Shown here piece by piece: positions 11,870 to 24,559 of a stretch of DNA of 64,000 nucleotides. The stretch covers positions 16,102,931-16,166,930 of the forward strand of contig NC_049995.1 in assembly GCF_000003815.2 (NCBI RefSeq), read 5' to 3'. The notes beneath the pieces were generated by a model. That model was not told where the DNA came from and did no database searches. It saw nothing but the letters and a program-made list of their open reading frames with translations. The stretch's first letter is position 1. Each line of letters begins with the position of its first letter. The DNA is from Branchiostoma floridae (Eukaryota > Chordata > Leptocardii > Amphioxiformes > Branchiostomatidae). A program made the position numbers and the translations under genes.

Positions 11870-13903
11870 TTATTCGGTGGAGATGTACCACTGCTGGTTC
11901 TTCCCGCCATGCCAGGTGTAGAGGATGACGTTAGTGCCCGCCCCACCCCCTGCAGCGTCGTCCAGGACCCAGGTCGAGCCCATCCCGCTCACGATGGAGC
12001 CGTTCTTCTCGAAGGTCCAGCCTTGGTTATTGCCCCCGTGGCAAGGGTAAGAGATGATTCTAGAAAGAATAATGACATCTAGGTTTTATATATTTGCAGT
12101 GAATTGTGGCACAACATGCAAGACGTCTGTGTCGTACTGTCTTGAGTACGACATGGAAAAGACTAGTTAGTAATACACAAATGCACACACGCACACATTA
12201 AAAAACACACGCACACATACAGGCTCATACAGACAAACGTGTACACACGCACACACATGCACACGCTCACTCTCACATATATGCACACAGACACAAGCAC
12301 ACACAATCACACAAACACACAATCACACACATGTACACACACACATGTACACACACACATGTACACACACACACGCATGCACACACACACATGTACACAC
12401 ACACACACACACACACAAACAACACATCCTTTTCTTTCCGTTCCCAATGTAAAAACACCCCATGTTATACCCACTTACTCGGCAGAGTTGGCCGCATTGG
12501 CCTGCCTCACGTCTATGGCGTAGTCATTCAGCTCGCTGCAGATGGCGCTGGTCTGGTGAGGGAAAGAGGAGGAACAAATAAAAACCTTTATTGTACAGTT
12601 TTACCCAACCGAGCTAAGTACAGGTCACAACAAAGACAAAACATGTAATCAAAAATATATACAGATCGGCTTCTTCTCGCTTCTTGGTAATAGCGATTTA
12701 CTAACGAACAGAGAAGAATGATTCTACTACTTTCTACAATCAAAATAAAGAAGAAATGCTCTTTAAATGATGGGGGATCTTTATAATTTCCTTGGCTAGA
12801 CTTTGCTGCCTTAGCTCACAGTCTATGATTACCTACCTCCTTGTTGTACTTCCAGCGCTGTAACTTAAATTTGACAGCGCTAGCGTTTGATAGCTTTTAA
12901 GGTCTCATTGATGTATTACTCCGCTAGTGGGGACCCTAAAAGAGATCCGAGCCAAAAACTGAACGGCTGTATAGACGCATGTTTTTAGCAGTGAGAAATT
13001 CCCTTTTAGCCAGCGGAACTGATATCAAAAGTTAGATTGGTGAAATTTTGTTTCTAACTGAAGAAATAAGCAGGTAAAGTTTGGCAGCCGCGCGCTAGAT
13101 CGGAGGTACACAGTCGTGGGTTCTGAGTGGTGCGGTTGTACAATAGCAGCGAAAAAGTGCCTTTTGTGGGGATTGACTAATCGTAGTTTGTAATTGCTAT
13201 AAAAAAAGTTTCTACGTATAGTTTACATTGGCAATTTTTTCCCACGATATAGGGTAAATGTGCTCGACAAAGAATGAAAAATCTGCTGAAATTTCACGTA
13301 GCTTCATTATGAACGCGCCCATTTAAACCACGAATTATAACATAGACGTCTATGGGAAGAAGAAACTCATCAATGAGACCTTAACATGTGATAGCGTTTT
13401 AAGTTTGGTAGTGTTTGATAGCGCTTAAAGTTTGATAGCGTCGATGATTACCCACCTTCTTGTTGTACTTCCAGCGCTGGAACTTTGATAGTGTTTGATA
13501 ACTTTTGAAGTTGCCAGCGTTTGCTAGCTTTGAATTTTGATAGTGTTTGGTAGCGTTTAAAGATTGAAAGCGTCGATGAGTACCCACCTCCTTGTTGTAC
13601 TTCCAGCGCTGGAACTTGCGGTCCCCGTCAGCCCTGTTCCCGATACAGATGGGAGCGGACGTCAGGTCGCTGCCGTCCTTGATCTGCAGGTAGCAGTCGT
13701 TCAGGGCGCTCCGGATGTAGAAGAACCCGTCCTGATGACGTAACGGAAAATATGTGACGTCACAGACACGTCATGCAATTGGGAAAGTTTTACATGCAAG
13801 TCACTAGCTTTGCTTCTCCACAGATGGGAGGAACTACATCTAGCCATAGAAATAGTGAGATAAAAACATGAGGAAAGAAACAGGCACACAAGAACACAAA
13901 CAC

Positions 13904-13950
<47 letters not shown>

Positions 13951-15744
13951 ATAGAGAGAGGGAGAGAGAGAGATGAGAGAGAGAGGGAGAGAGAGAGAGA
14001 GGGGGAGTGAGAGAGGGAGTGTGAGAGAGGGGGAGTGAGAGAGAAAGAGAGAGGGAGAGAGAGAGAGAGAGAGAGAGGAAGCATTGCACTGTTATACATC
14101 ATTGTCCTTCCGCTGTGAAAATTCATAAGTCCTTACCGCGGGCACGTAAGGCACCACATCAAATTGCTGGTTGATACTGGGTCCCCCGTCCTTACGCTCG
14201 TACAGGATGATCTTTGTCCCGGCGTTGGTGTCCGCCCCCTGCACGTCCAGGACCCACTGTTTACCCAGCCCGCTCTCAATGGAACCGTCATCCCTGAAGT
14301 ACCACTTCTGGTTGACGGCGTTATTCTCTGGGTAGTTGATGATGCTGTGCAAGACAAGATGAACGTGGAAGTTAGAGAGTTAGGCCTAGGTCCCAATTCC
14401 CAACCGAACTCAGGTACATTTCTACAGATCGGTGGAGTTAGCCAGTTAGCAGAGGCAGCTAGCGTTGTTAACACGAAGATAGGGTAATTCACCAGATTCC
14501 ATTGTTTTGAGTATTGCCCATTCACAAACAAGTAGGAACCTTCAACTTTGAACGTGGACATCTGGGATGCCATCACGGGTCACAATGGATTCTTCTTCTC
14601 CACTCAGCCTTATCCTCCACGAGGGAGCGAAGCTCTGCTGTGTGTGTCCCTTTGGACCTTGACCTGAATTTTCTGTACCGGTGCGTATTCCCACCCCCAA
14701 TAACAACCCAATACCTTACCTTGCACTGTTGTACGCACTTCCTCCAGACACGTCGATACGGTAGCCGTTCAATCGACTCTCCAGTTCACCAGTCTGGGAA
14801 AATATATATACAAGACAGACGTCCATAAAGATTAGCCATCCAGGTAACAAGTTAAGTAAGATGCCATCTTTGGTAGCTACGTAAAGAATAAATTGATGTT
14901 TACATTATGAGCATGCTAGCAAAGGGAGATTCGAGCGACTCTCCAGTTCACCAGTCTGCGAAAATATACAAGACAGACGTCCATAAAGATTAGCCATCCA
15001 GGTAACAAGATGAACAAATTTATAATGTTGGTTGTTAAACTGAATTGTCTAACCTCTATCAAAGAATTGACATACCTCCGAGTTGTACCTCCAGAGCTGG
15101 TTCTCGGCCCCCTCGGTCTTCTTGGGATAGACGATGATGGGGGTGGAGGACGCGGTGTTGGCCTCGTACACGTCAAGGACCATGCCGGTCTGCCGGCTCA
15201 TGATGTAGAAATACCCCTGGGAACGAGAAGTCACGTGATGATAATGATGACGTCATGCAAAGTCCGCCATGTTGGTGGGTTAAAGATGTGCGTGGATTCA
15301 TTGTACATGCAATAACTATCATTAACAGTTATTTTCAATTTTGCGCCTTAAAAGGTTTGCCCTTAACAATAGCCAGTTGCTAGTTGGGAAACTTTGGCTG
15401 ATTGTAAGTCCGAAAAAAAGGAATAAATAAAATGAAAATTTATGCAATTCACCTCTACATATTCAGTGAACACTGCACGCAGTATAGCAATGTGGCAGTT
15501 TCTCTGTAAGCAAAGACTGCTTGGAAAAGACATTTAGGGGAAGACGAAAAAAAAATTAAAAAGATACCACCAGCCTGCTGCCTGGGACGGACTGAGATAT
15601 GGGTTGAATTTTAGACTGTCTACTAAAAGACAACAGGAACCAAAGCTAAATACGGCATTAAACGCCCCATTTCTGTGGTATCGAGACATTCAAATAAAAA
15701 CTTAAAAGTTTTAACACAGTCTTTATGTTTACCTTGTAATCCAT
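11870..15744 (-). CDS. Double beta-trefoil (ricin-B-type) lectin, copy 2, complete
   Basis: Seven coding exons on the minus strand: 15733-15744, 15076-15216, 14720-14793, 14137-14344, 13588-13731, 12479-12552 and 11870-12059, ending in TAA. They join to 280 codons with all phases consistent. Q-x-W-type motifs occur at about residues 43-46 (NQLW), 87-90 (NQKW), 134-137 (NQQF), 185-188 (FQRW), 229-232 (NQGW) and 272-275 (NQQW). This gives six trefoil subdomains, that is two beta-trefoils. Family knowledge predicts galactose- or GalNAc-type sugar binding, but the ligand cannot be read from sequence. There is no signal peptide or membrane segment. A 5' untranslated exon likely spans 15745-15786. 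An AATAAA on the minus strand at 11591-11596 is a candidate polyadenylation signal. The gene is a tandem paralogue of copy 1. Intron 5 holds two decoy copies of the exon 5 tail. Confidence 0.9.
12183..12420. repeat. (CA)n microsatellite in lectin copy 2 intron 6
   Basis: CA-rich repeat with interspersed CATGTACACA units. No coding content. Confidence 0.9.
13910..14080. repeat. (GA)n microsatellite in lectin copy 2 intron 4
   Basis: GA-rich repeat of about 170 bases occupying the position where copy 1 has CA arrays in the same intron. Confidence 0.9.
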
Positions 15745-17406
15745 GGCGGTTTGGAGCTGTGCTCGGTCGCAAGTTAGATCTCAAGGCTGTAAAGAACAAC
15801 AAAAGTTCAAATGTTATTATTGAGGAAATATAGTGGTACCTACTGTCATGCGGTACCTATTACCGTCTTGCCTCCACCTTGCGTCAACAAAAATATACTT
15901 TACTACGTCAAGTTGTAATGGTGCTTGTATGTAACGTCATAGAGGACAGATTTGTTTGTGCCACTGGGTTCTTTAACGTGCACGAGGTGTGGTTCTCCCC
16001 AAACACGGGACCTCCAACGTAGGACGAAGAAATGGCAGAGTTCCCCCTTCCCGTCAGGGTCATGCCTCCTCGTAATTTAGAGCTCGCAGACTCGTCGTCC
16101 GATCGAATCGCGCCTAATGTGAGGGGGGTATTATAGCGCGCGGCCCACTCAACATCCAGCCGACCTTAGAGGGTAGGGGCCAGTTTACTGAAGGGAGTTT
16201 GCCCTACACAGACTAGATGGTACCGAATTCATTTAACATCAACTTCCGTAATTCCACTGGGTGCCATAATACCACAACATGAGAAAAAATACATAAATTC
16301 AAACTGATTTAAAAAGATGTATCAATGCACCATCAGTATAATCCTGTGGTACATGCACCGATATGTAGGTGTTTAAGACAATCTTGAGAAGGCTTACATA
16401 AACATAAGGATGTTTTTGATGTGGATGTATTACAGCACCTAGTGGAATTATAAGAGTTGACGTTAATAGGAACAACGAAGCTTTGTGACCGGACATGCGT
16501 GTATGTTTGCGTGACTTCTGAGAAGGACTGACAGATTTTACAAACACGAGATGAGTAGAAAAGCCTCGGGCAAGATTTTCTCCAACAATGGCAGCTGTAA
16601 TTACTGAAGCCATCCGTGGGACTTTACGTGATTCTCCAACAATGGACGCTTTCTGCGGTGCGCTCCGATGCGGTTGGCTTGACAGGTGATAAATTACGTT
16701 TGGATGCGGTCGAGTTACCTCAAATATAGTCGTTATGTAAAAATCTGGACAATACTTTGACATACACTTTGAGGACTGTTGGTGTACGTGCTTGTGTTGT
16801 GTTTGGAGTGAGTGTTTCTGTGCGTGCCAGGATATATGTGAGGGAATCTGTCTGTCTCACTCTCTCTCTCTCTCTCTCTCTCTCTTTCTGTGTGTTTGTG
16901 TGTACCTGTGTATGAATGTGTGTGTGCGTCCGAGGGTGTGTGTGCGCGCACAAATATGTGTATGTGTGTGTGTGTGCGAGTATGTGTGTGTGTGTTTGTG
17001 TCTGTAGCGCTATCTAAAGCACTCCACCTAAGTGGTACCTAACCATCTTGTCACAGGGAGGGAACCATTAGTACGATGGCCAGGTACTTAAGTGCCGGAA
17101 AGTAAGGGTATATTTTAGCATTATTCGGTCTTTAAACTTATGAGGCGCTTGAGATATACAAGAAAGAACAACAAAATAACAAAACAAACCTCTCAAAAAT
17201 AAGCGGCGCAAAACTGGCCGGTAAGGTTTAAACCGATTCGCACACCTTTCTTTAAGTGTGGTGCATTTTAACGATAGAACTGTGGCTCTCCTCAAACATA
17301 TTCTCCTCCTCTCGTATTCACACCCCATTCAAAACGATGTCCCCAACCTAAGTTAGACTCTCCACTTCAGCTGTGTCGTTAATATGTTCTTATGTAAGGT
17401 TATCAT

Positions 17407-17896
17407 TACAGTCAAACCTGCCCAAGACGACCACCCGTGGGACCGGAAAAAAACGGTCGATTTGGACAGGTGGTCGCTGAGTAGAGTATCGACTCAAAAC
17501 ATGCCCGATGCAAAGTATAAATGGTTTCCGTTGTGTTTAATGGCAAATAGCAAGCACACTGCACGCACGCAAAGAAGCGAGGTCTTTAATGTCAAATACA
17601 ACACGCACACTGTAAACTGTAAATTTAACCCCAAAATCCGACGCAAACCGGCCGATTTCGGCACAAAATCGAGCTAGTTATCATCAAAGATCGATGAAAA
17701 CCTCAATTTTGAAAATGATGCGGTCGTTATGGGTCCCAATTTGGGCCGGTCGCGGTCGCGTTGGCCAGGTGGTCGTTGAGAAAAGGTTGCTTAATGCTTA
17801 CGTCAATGGGAAAATAAATCGGGACCGAGAAAAAGCGGTCGAAATGGCCAGGTGGTCGCTGAGAAGAGGTGGTCGCTCGGGCAGGTTTGACTGTAT
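17407..17896. mobile_element. Non-autonomous DNA transposon with CAGTCAAACCTGCCC termini
   Basis: ACAGTCAAACCTGCCCAAG at the left is mirrored by CGGGCAGGTTTGACTGT at the right, spanning about 490 bases. The interior repeats GGTCG-type blocks. CAGT-CAAACCT ends resemble pogo/Tigger-group transposons, but no transposase is encoded. Confidence 0.75.
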
Positions 17897-18046
17897 ATCC
17901 GCCATGACACTGCTGTCATAACAATTTTTAAAATGTGTTGTTTGATAATGATAGAGTTTCCAACACTGGTTGACACAGGGCACGTACGTTCACTTCAAAA
18001 CGCCTATGATAAATTCTCTTTCTTGTCAACAATATCTAGTATCTTT

Positions 18047-18286
18047 TTAAGTCGGTCCACAAAATAGATCCCAGTTACCAGTCTGAAGCGCCTCTGCCCA
18101 GGAGAAGTGGATGGCGGCGACCAGCCGGAGCCCCGCGGTGGTCCCGGTGAAGGTGGGCCGCCGGGCGACTGTCACGACCTCCGGTTGCTGCTCCCGTGTT
18201 CTCCTGTTATCCTCTTCACGATTGAACCTCGCAAATCTCTCTCTAGATTCTATGATAGATCGTCGGATGTACTCAAAACGCGGCAT
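18047..18286 (-). other. Unassigned GC-rich open stretch, possible exon
   Basis: An 80-codon minus-strand frame in a locally GC-rich segment, with a charged N-terminal half (many R and E) and a hydrophobic C-terminal part. No family is recognised and no clear splice partners were found. It may equally be part of a repeat. Confidence 0.2.
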
Positions 18287-18319
18287 TGGGGAGACTTTCT
18301 ACTGCTTCCAGTGTGGACA

Positions 18320-18650
18320 CTGCTGTTTTAGACGAAAACGCCAAGGTAGACTTTCAACCTTCTCAGCTAGACACAGTTCTGAACGAAAACGCGACGCGTC
18401 GACGAGAGACAGCACGAGAAGTGTTCTTGTGTCAGCTTGCGAATCCAAGCGAAGATACCGTCAGTGAAAGTCCAGGGCGGACGCTGTTATTCTAGACGAA
18501 AACGCCAAAGTAGACTGTCGATCTCCTCAGCTAGACACAGCTCTGAACGAAAACGCGAAGACCGACGCAGTACTAGAAGTGTGCCCCTGTGTTCAGTCTT
18601 GCGAATCCAAGCGAAGATTTCTTCAGTGAAAGTGTATACAGTGATCCATC
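18320..18650 (+). repeat. Two-copy tandem repeat of about 164 bases
   Basis: GACGAAAACGCCAA and CAGCTAGACACAG followed by TGAACGAAAACGCGA occur at 18331 and again at 18495. Each copy can be read as a short peptide rich in LDENAK- and LNENA-type motifs, but the 164-base period puts the copies in different frames and both frames soon meet stops. Confidence 0.6.
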
Positions 18651-18766
18651 CGGTTGTATCACAGATTCTATTGTCCGATAAGATCTCGTAATATGAACGG
18701 GTAAAGCTGGGATGGCGTCCTTCTTTTGTTCTCCTACCCACACTATCATCACTAGCTATCACGGAA

Positions 18767-18962
18767 TACTGTAAATGCTGAAATTTTCGCGGTGGTTTAA
18801 TGTTCGCAGTTTTCATGGTGGCCGCTTCACCGCGACCTTAAAACCAACGCGAACATTTGTCCATGGCAGTAAGAGACTACAGGTGCATGGTGCCACCGCG
18901 AAAAGGCCTTTTCACGTTAACGCGAAATTAAATCCCCGCGAACTTAAATACATTTACAGTAC
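18767..18962. mobile_element. MITE family B (TACTGTAAATG termini)
   Basis: Ends TACTGTAAATGCTG and CATTTACAGTA. The interior has repeated CGCGGT and CGCGAA palindromic blocks. A second member lies at 26705-26916 and a degenerate start at 27878. Confidence 0.8.
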
Positions 18963-19659
18963 AGGGTGGCAGTGTATATTTGGGGCCCCGCCCATTCTTG
19001 GCACAAAATATGGAGAGAAAAAAAACAGGGAAGGATTCTGAAAGAAGATACGCGAAAATGATAATTGGCTAAGGATATGCCATCTCTTTTGTATGGGTAT
19101 GTGGTCTACTCAAGCGCTTCGAGTATAATAGAATTATTTAAACTGTCCCCCATGTTCAGAATGGTATAGCCCTAACCTCTCCTGTCATACAGGTCTAATG
19201 TGCTTCTGAATGACGTCATATTTTGGCGCCTGTGATGAATATATAATGAGATAATGAGAGAAAATAGGCCTTGTATAGTGTGCACATTATATGTGATGAA
19301 TAGAGGCCTTCAAAGCCATAATTATGTAAGATGGGGGCGTTTCGAGCTCGACGATTTAAATGTGTTGAATAGGGGCATTTCAAGGCCCTATCTGTATATA
19401 TATTAAATCTGGGGCGTTTCGAGCTCGTAGGTTTGGAGATCTAAACATCATTTCTTTTAGTCATCCCGGATTGATACATCCGAATCTAATGAAAACTTGG
19501 CATTTTCTCAGTTTTACAAAAGGCAAAGCCAATAAGCTGAAGGAGTTAGGTGGGATGCCAATGTTGTGTGAATTATCAAGCGATTTTTAGACAAATGTCG
19601 AATCTTTCTGCTCTGAAATTTCCAACGGCAATTTTGAGTTAGTAGAGCTTGTTAACAGA

Positions 19660-20990
19660 TTCCGTCAAGTCAATATTTGCTTCCGTTGTTCTTGGAAGGA
19701 AAGAATTTAAGGTATCATATAAGTTACTCAGACTTTTGTTTGCCTCAGGAAGGTCCACTTCCTAGCTTGAGTTAGTCGACCAAATATCACACGTATGGAA
19801 CGTTTTCGCGTCACAGGTATGACATAAGCTGTGTAACACAAGCCCACTGTCAACAAAAGTAAACACGTCAGGTAGGCTATGTTTGGACACGTACTGAGAA
19901 TGCCAACAATACAACACACCTGCCCGGAAGGCCTTGGACTTTGCCTTGATCGGCTCAAATACATACAAATCTCAAAAAGTAAGGCCCTGTAAGAACCTGC
20001 TGGGCTTACTGAGGGCAAGCCTCAGGGATAGAGGACTTGGACCATTGCAGTCAGAAAGAAAACTACGAAAACTAAAGCCAAGGGCACAACCCGCGCACGT
20101 ACAGTTTGTCCGTACGTCTTTTTGTGGGACCACGTATTTCTGAAAACGTTCATGGCAGCGCGTACAGGGCAGGCGCGTCGCCCGTACTAGCACGTACGGG
20201 GGGCGAACCCGCAGCCCGATGGCACACAAAGTTTTGCCTGCACGTAATTACGTTCTACAGCGTGTCAGCGTGCTCCAAAATCCGTCGGATTCCCTACAAG
20301 TTCGTACGAAGGCGGTACTTACCACTTACGGATCCCAAAAGATTGCCCACGTTTTGGCACGTAGACAGGAAACGAATAACGCCAAAAGTTATCAACGGGA
20401 CCAATTTGCAAATTCGTTATCTTTGCTGGAGAATTATTGCAGAATTTTACGATAGTACCTAAAAATGATTAAAATAGGAGAAGAAAAATGAAACGGCTAG
20501 ATCTTACGTTTTGTCTTTTTGCTGTTCACGGTGAAGGGGTACGTGAAACGATTTCTTTTCCCTGATCGGACCGCTCTGGCGTAGAGCAGCTTAATTCTAA
20601 CAAATTTATAGCGGTATGCATGCAAATTTTCTGTCCAGCATCTGAAATACGCCTTTTAAGGAGAATGATGTCTCCACACCTAGGGGCACGGGGGAACGCG
20701 CTTCTATAATTGGTTAAATAAAGTAAGGTGGGGTGTAATTTCGGGGAGAATCTATGGAAAGGTTACATCATTGTAAAGTAAATCGCGCGACCACGCTTAC
20801 TAGGAAAAATTTTAAAGCAATTACAGGTGTCCATTAGGTATAAACCAAAGTCTGCTATACAACAATGAGGCAGTGTTCGCGTAGGACCAAAGCGAACGAT
20901 GCTGTACTCCAGGCTATTTATTTTTTGGGTAGGTAGGTGGGTGCGGGGTGTGTGGGGATTATATGTACGTTAGTCGGAATGCCATGAACA
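19660..20990 (+). repeat. Segmental duplication unit 2 (pairs with 6086-9480)
   Basis: Counterpart of the block beginning near 6086. The first part matches around CAATATTTGCTTCCGTTGTT, the middle matches 7448-8470 including the MITE, and the end shares GGACCAAAGCGAAC and ATCCTGCCAT. Indels make the two units unequal in length. Confidence 0.75.
20073..20370 (+). mobile_element. MITE family A, duplicate of the 7705-8003 copy
   Basis: Same termini, flanks and truncation as the 7705-8003 copy, with scattered substitutions. It lies in the second unit of the segmental duplication. Confidence 0.8.
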
Positions 20991-21167
20991 TCCTGCCATA
21001 AAAAAAAAAAGACAAAAAGGTTTGTGTTCGCACACTCAAGTTCAACCCTCATTACTATTCAACAACACGCCGTCCTCTGGGTGTGACGGCTACTGACTAG
21101 ACAACCTTTGTGCGTAGCCCTTGACTTGCTAACATGTTAATCTCCACTACTTAGCTGGTGTGTTACG

Positions 21168-21275
21168 CCGAAGGGCGGTTATACCGGCTATATAGATACA
21201 GATACAGAAGCTGGTGTGTTACACCGAAGGGCGGTTATACCGTCTATATAGATACAGATACAGATACAGATACTA
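21168..21275 (+). repeat. Two-copy retroelement-tail-like repeat ending in (GATACA)n
   Basis: CTGGTGTGTTACGCCGAAGG, then GGCGGTTATACCG and CTATATAGATACAGATACAG, occurs twice. The same tail recurs at 31288-31330 and within the PSMC3 intron array at 31646-32110, and inversely near 23257 and 57010. It looks like the 3' end of a dispersed non-LTR element. Confidence 0.5.
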
Positions 21276-21728
21276 AGACAGAGTACGCTGGCTAACATGT
21301 GCGAACATGTGTGTATGGCGGCTTTGAAAAGGTGTCCTTTGACACCTGTTCCGCCATACCCTCCATTGCCATCGTACATGGAGAATCCTAATAACTAAAT
21401 AGATAAATGATTCGCCAGGTGAGTTTTGCTACCAGAGGAGTTGGACGGACGCACAGGAGGGGAAACATGAACCATAGCCTGGCCAATTTCTCGATTTATT
21501 TTTTTACCGAATTCTACGATCCCCGTACCGCTATATGAAAGCCTGGTGGAGGCTACCCTGACATGTACAGACAGTTTGAGCTTCAATACTAGGGCGCAAG
21601 ATCGGAGATATGATGGGCTTTGAACCCATGGACCATAGCTTCCATAGCAGGCTCTCCGGGAACTTTTCGTTTTGGCGGGGTGTATAGTTATGATATATTA
21701 GTCAGGTTTGCTGGTCGTTTCTCTTGTA

Positions 21729-21811
21729 TTTGTTCGTTTGTCCACGGGTCGGTGGCACAAGTGACCCAGTACATCACTTGTGCCACCCACCCGTGGACAA
21801 ACGAACAAACG
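21729..21811. repeat. Near-perfect palindrome
   Basis: TTTGTTCGTTTGTCCACGGG and GGTGGCACAAGTGA are mirrored by TCACTTGTGCCACC and CCCGTGGACAAACGAACAAA around a short loop. Confidence 0.8.
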
Positions 21812-22725
21812 ACATGCTTCATCTGAATGTCGTGCGCAAGCGAACCAGTACAGAAAAAAAAAACGGCCAGCAAATGTGTATATTATTCGTCCTTCCATCG
21901 TAAACCGACAGTATTCTTTGATTAGCCTCGCACGCTAATCAAGGAATGCCGTCAGTTTTCCATGGAAGGCTGCGATAGAAACGTTGAAACTGACCTAAGA
22001 TAGCCTGTTCGAAAACAAGCCAACTGAATACCGTACAACACATGCGAAGCTAATCAAAGAATGCCGTCCGTTTGCGATGGAAGGATGATCGAATTTGACT
22101 AGGAACGCGCCCTCAGGGACAACGTACAAGCAAAACTTTCTGCTGGACGATGAGAACGATAAGATTGACACGGTAAAGGTAGTTACAAATTTTGAGGTCA
22201 TAGGGCCACTATGTCTCCTTCCACCGCCTTTGTACCTACCTAGCCGAAGTCAGGTACACATTTTTACACCTGGGTGAAGTGAAGTGACGAAAGTCGTGTT
22301 AAGTGCCTTTCCCAAGGGCAAAACATAGGTGACATGCCAGGGCCTACACAGGCCAGCTGCTCGGCTCCAGGGCCAACATACCCCCAAGGAAATTTCACTA
22401 CATACACCCTGCTCGCCGGGGGACCCTCGGTATCGAGTCAGGGATCGGGACATGTGTTTTACCCCAGTAATAGGTGTCGGTTTCGTTTTGCGCGGTGGTC
22501 TGGCCACACTTGCCAGTTCTAAGGGCATTTTTTTTAAATAAATCCTCCTTGGCTAAATCACCTGTTGTAAAATTTCTTCCAAACAACGCCCCCTTTTCAA
22601 GGTCACTTTTAACAATATCAGAGACAGCATTCACAGTAGAATTCACGTCGTTTCATACCCAGTATATCGTCTTAACATGAGTGACACATGTCTATATTAT
22701 CGCGAGCGTATATTTGTCTTAATGT

Positions 22726-22926
22726 GCGGTCACATAGGCCGTCCGATCGTCGTACGATTTTGACGCCATAGGATTTTCAAGCAGGCTGTGACAGAACCAA
22801 CCACCAACATGGATCCAAAAAGGCATTTTGCATACCAAGACAGCAGGAAACGTACGTTTTTGTTCTCCAAAATGCGTGAAGTTAGCGATCGCACGACGAT
22901 CGCACAATCTATATGACTGTGACCAT
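22726..22926. mobile_element. MITE family C (GCGGTCACAT termini)
   Basis: GCGGTCACAT at the left and ATGACTGTGAC at the right, with imperfect inner inverted repeats built on CGATCGT. A related copy is at 59524-59732. The shared minus/plus frame in the two copies reflects nucleotide similarity; no transposase is recognised. Confidence 0.6.
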
Positions 22927-24559
22927 TTTATAGTGTGCGTGGCCATAGCATGTACATGTGTGGGCTATTACAATACCAACGACAGGAAACGATTAAGTTT
23001 GACGTATAAGGAATCGCAAAAGGGGGCGTGGACTATCAGCCTACGCTGTTTAGCTTGTTGCTGTATATTACGTGTGGCAGTACCTAGCTTCGGCTAGGGC
23101 CGTCCTTTTGATAGGACGTTAAATGGAGGTCCCGTGTTTGAGGAGAGCCACACCTCGAGCACGTTAAAAAACCTATCACACTTATCAAAAAAGAGTAGGG
23201 TCACAAATAAATCTTTCCGAATATGCAGCTTATACTCTTCGATACAAACCTGGTGTGTTACACCATGAGGCCGTTTACCGGGTAAGCAATACAAACAGTA
23301 AATAAATATATTTCCACATGTCTGTGAATACGAATAAACACACGAAAATAAATTAACAAAGCACGATCGAGAAAACACTTCAGAAAGTGTAAAAAGGGGT
23401 GTACATTACCTGTAAGTGAAGACGCCTCTACTAGCGTGACTGGCTTGTCCAAAGTCTGGGAGCTCTGTGCGCCAAGAGTTGTCAGACGAGTGTTCTAAAA
23501 GGTCCCCTTTCAACTAGACTGTGAGCACTCAGCAACCGTCCGGCGACAAAAAAATAACTTTTGCATTTATTATTGGAATATGGTGAAATACGTAAAAGTA
23601 TCATCTAAAAAACATCAAGAAACTCACAAAAACGTTCTTTATCTATGAACTTTTGCTAAGCAAAAAATAAAGATATCCTTTGCTGAGCAATTTGTCACAT
23701 CTTTGGTCGCACAGCGGTCGTATCTGAAAAAAGGGGGCGTAACTTTAAAGTTCTTTGTTAAGCTGACGGATAATTTTGAGAACGTGGAGACATCCGTGTG
23801 GCTCGGGGCATGGGCAACACGAAGACAACTTTCTGGCTGATCAAAGGATAATTTTTTTTTTTTTTATTCGGACAAATAAGACATAGAAGACAGACATAGT
23901 GGTGACGCACTCAAGTTGGGAACCACTATATATTCACGCCACCACTATACATATATACAAAGACTTAGACAAAACTGAACTAAGCGAAACAAAATTAAGA
24001 AAGATATAAATAATACTAACATCAAGTAAAAATTAAATGATGTGTAACGAAAGTTGGTATGATTTGAAAGTTGGTTTGAAAGGATAAATTTGAAGCGATT
24101 ACAAAATACCAACATGGAACCTTCGAAACACATAACATGCGATCTTTTCAGCGCAAAATACGTTACTTTGGAAATACAGATAAAGGGTAAGTCGATGAAG
24201 GTTAGACATCTAGGTAATGAAATACGTCAATTAACAATTAATCAAGCAACCCCCTTTTTAGTGTCACTGACGAAAGGTAGTGGATTCTACATGTAACATC
24301 TGACCGTTTCCAAAATCATATCCAGTTGCTTGAATAATTGCTATTTGACGTGTAACATGCGATCTTTCCGGTGCATATTAGAAATACTGATAAAGGGTAA
24401 CCTTTCATGTTTTCCAAAATAAAACATCCTAAAAGAAAGATGCCAGTTGGAAAAGGAGGGTGCTGGATTCGTATTGTGGTCAACAAAAAAATTAACATTC
24501 TTCGCAATCCCACCGCTGACACCAGGTTTTCAAAGTATACAACTAACTTTAGAAAATAA
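22927..24559. other. Intergenic sequence, no gene recognised
   Basis: Contains an inverse dispersed repeat (23096-23180), a retroelement-tail-like piece near 23257 and a short two-copy motif with ACATGCGATCTTT (24135 and 24355). Nothing codes for a recognised protein. Confidence 0.55.

Noticed and set aside
13701-14126. Minus-strand frame of Ser-Leu repeats
   Set aside because: Translation of the GA array in lectin intron 4.
18107-18331. Plus-strand proline/glycine-rich frame
   Set aside because: It overlaps the minus-strand open stretch at 18047-18286 in a GC-rich segment; neither has recognisable motifs and at most one could be real.
21168-21275. CRISPR-like short repeats
   Set aside because: Only two copies with microsatellite ends, in a eukaryotic genome; consistent with a retroelement tail.
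22719-22946. Conserved small protein shared with 59536-59740
   Set aside because: Both lie inside copies of MITE family C with inverted termini; the shared frame follows from DNA similarity.
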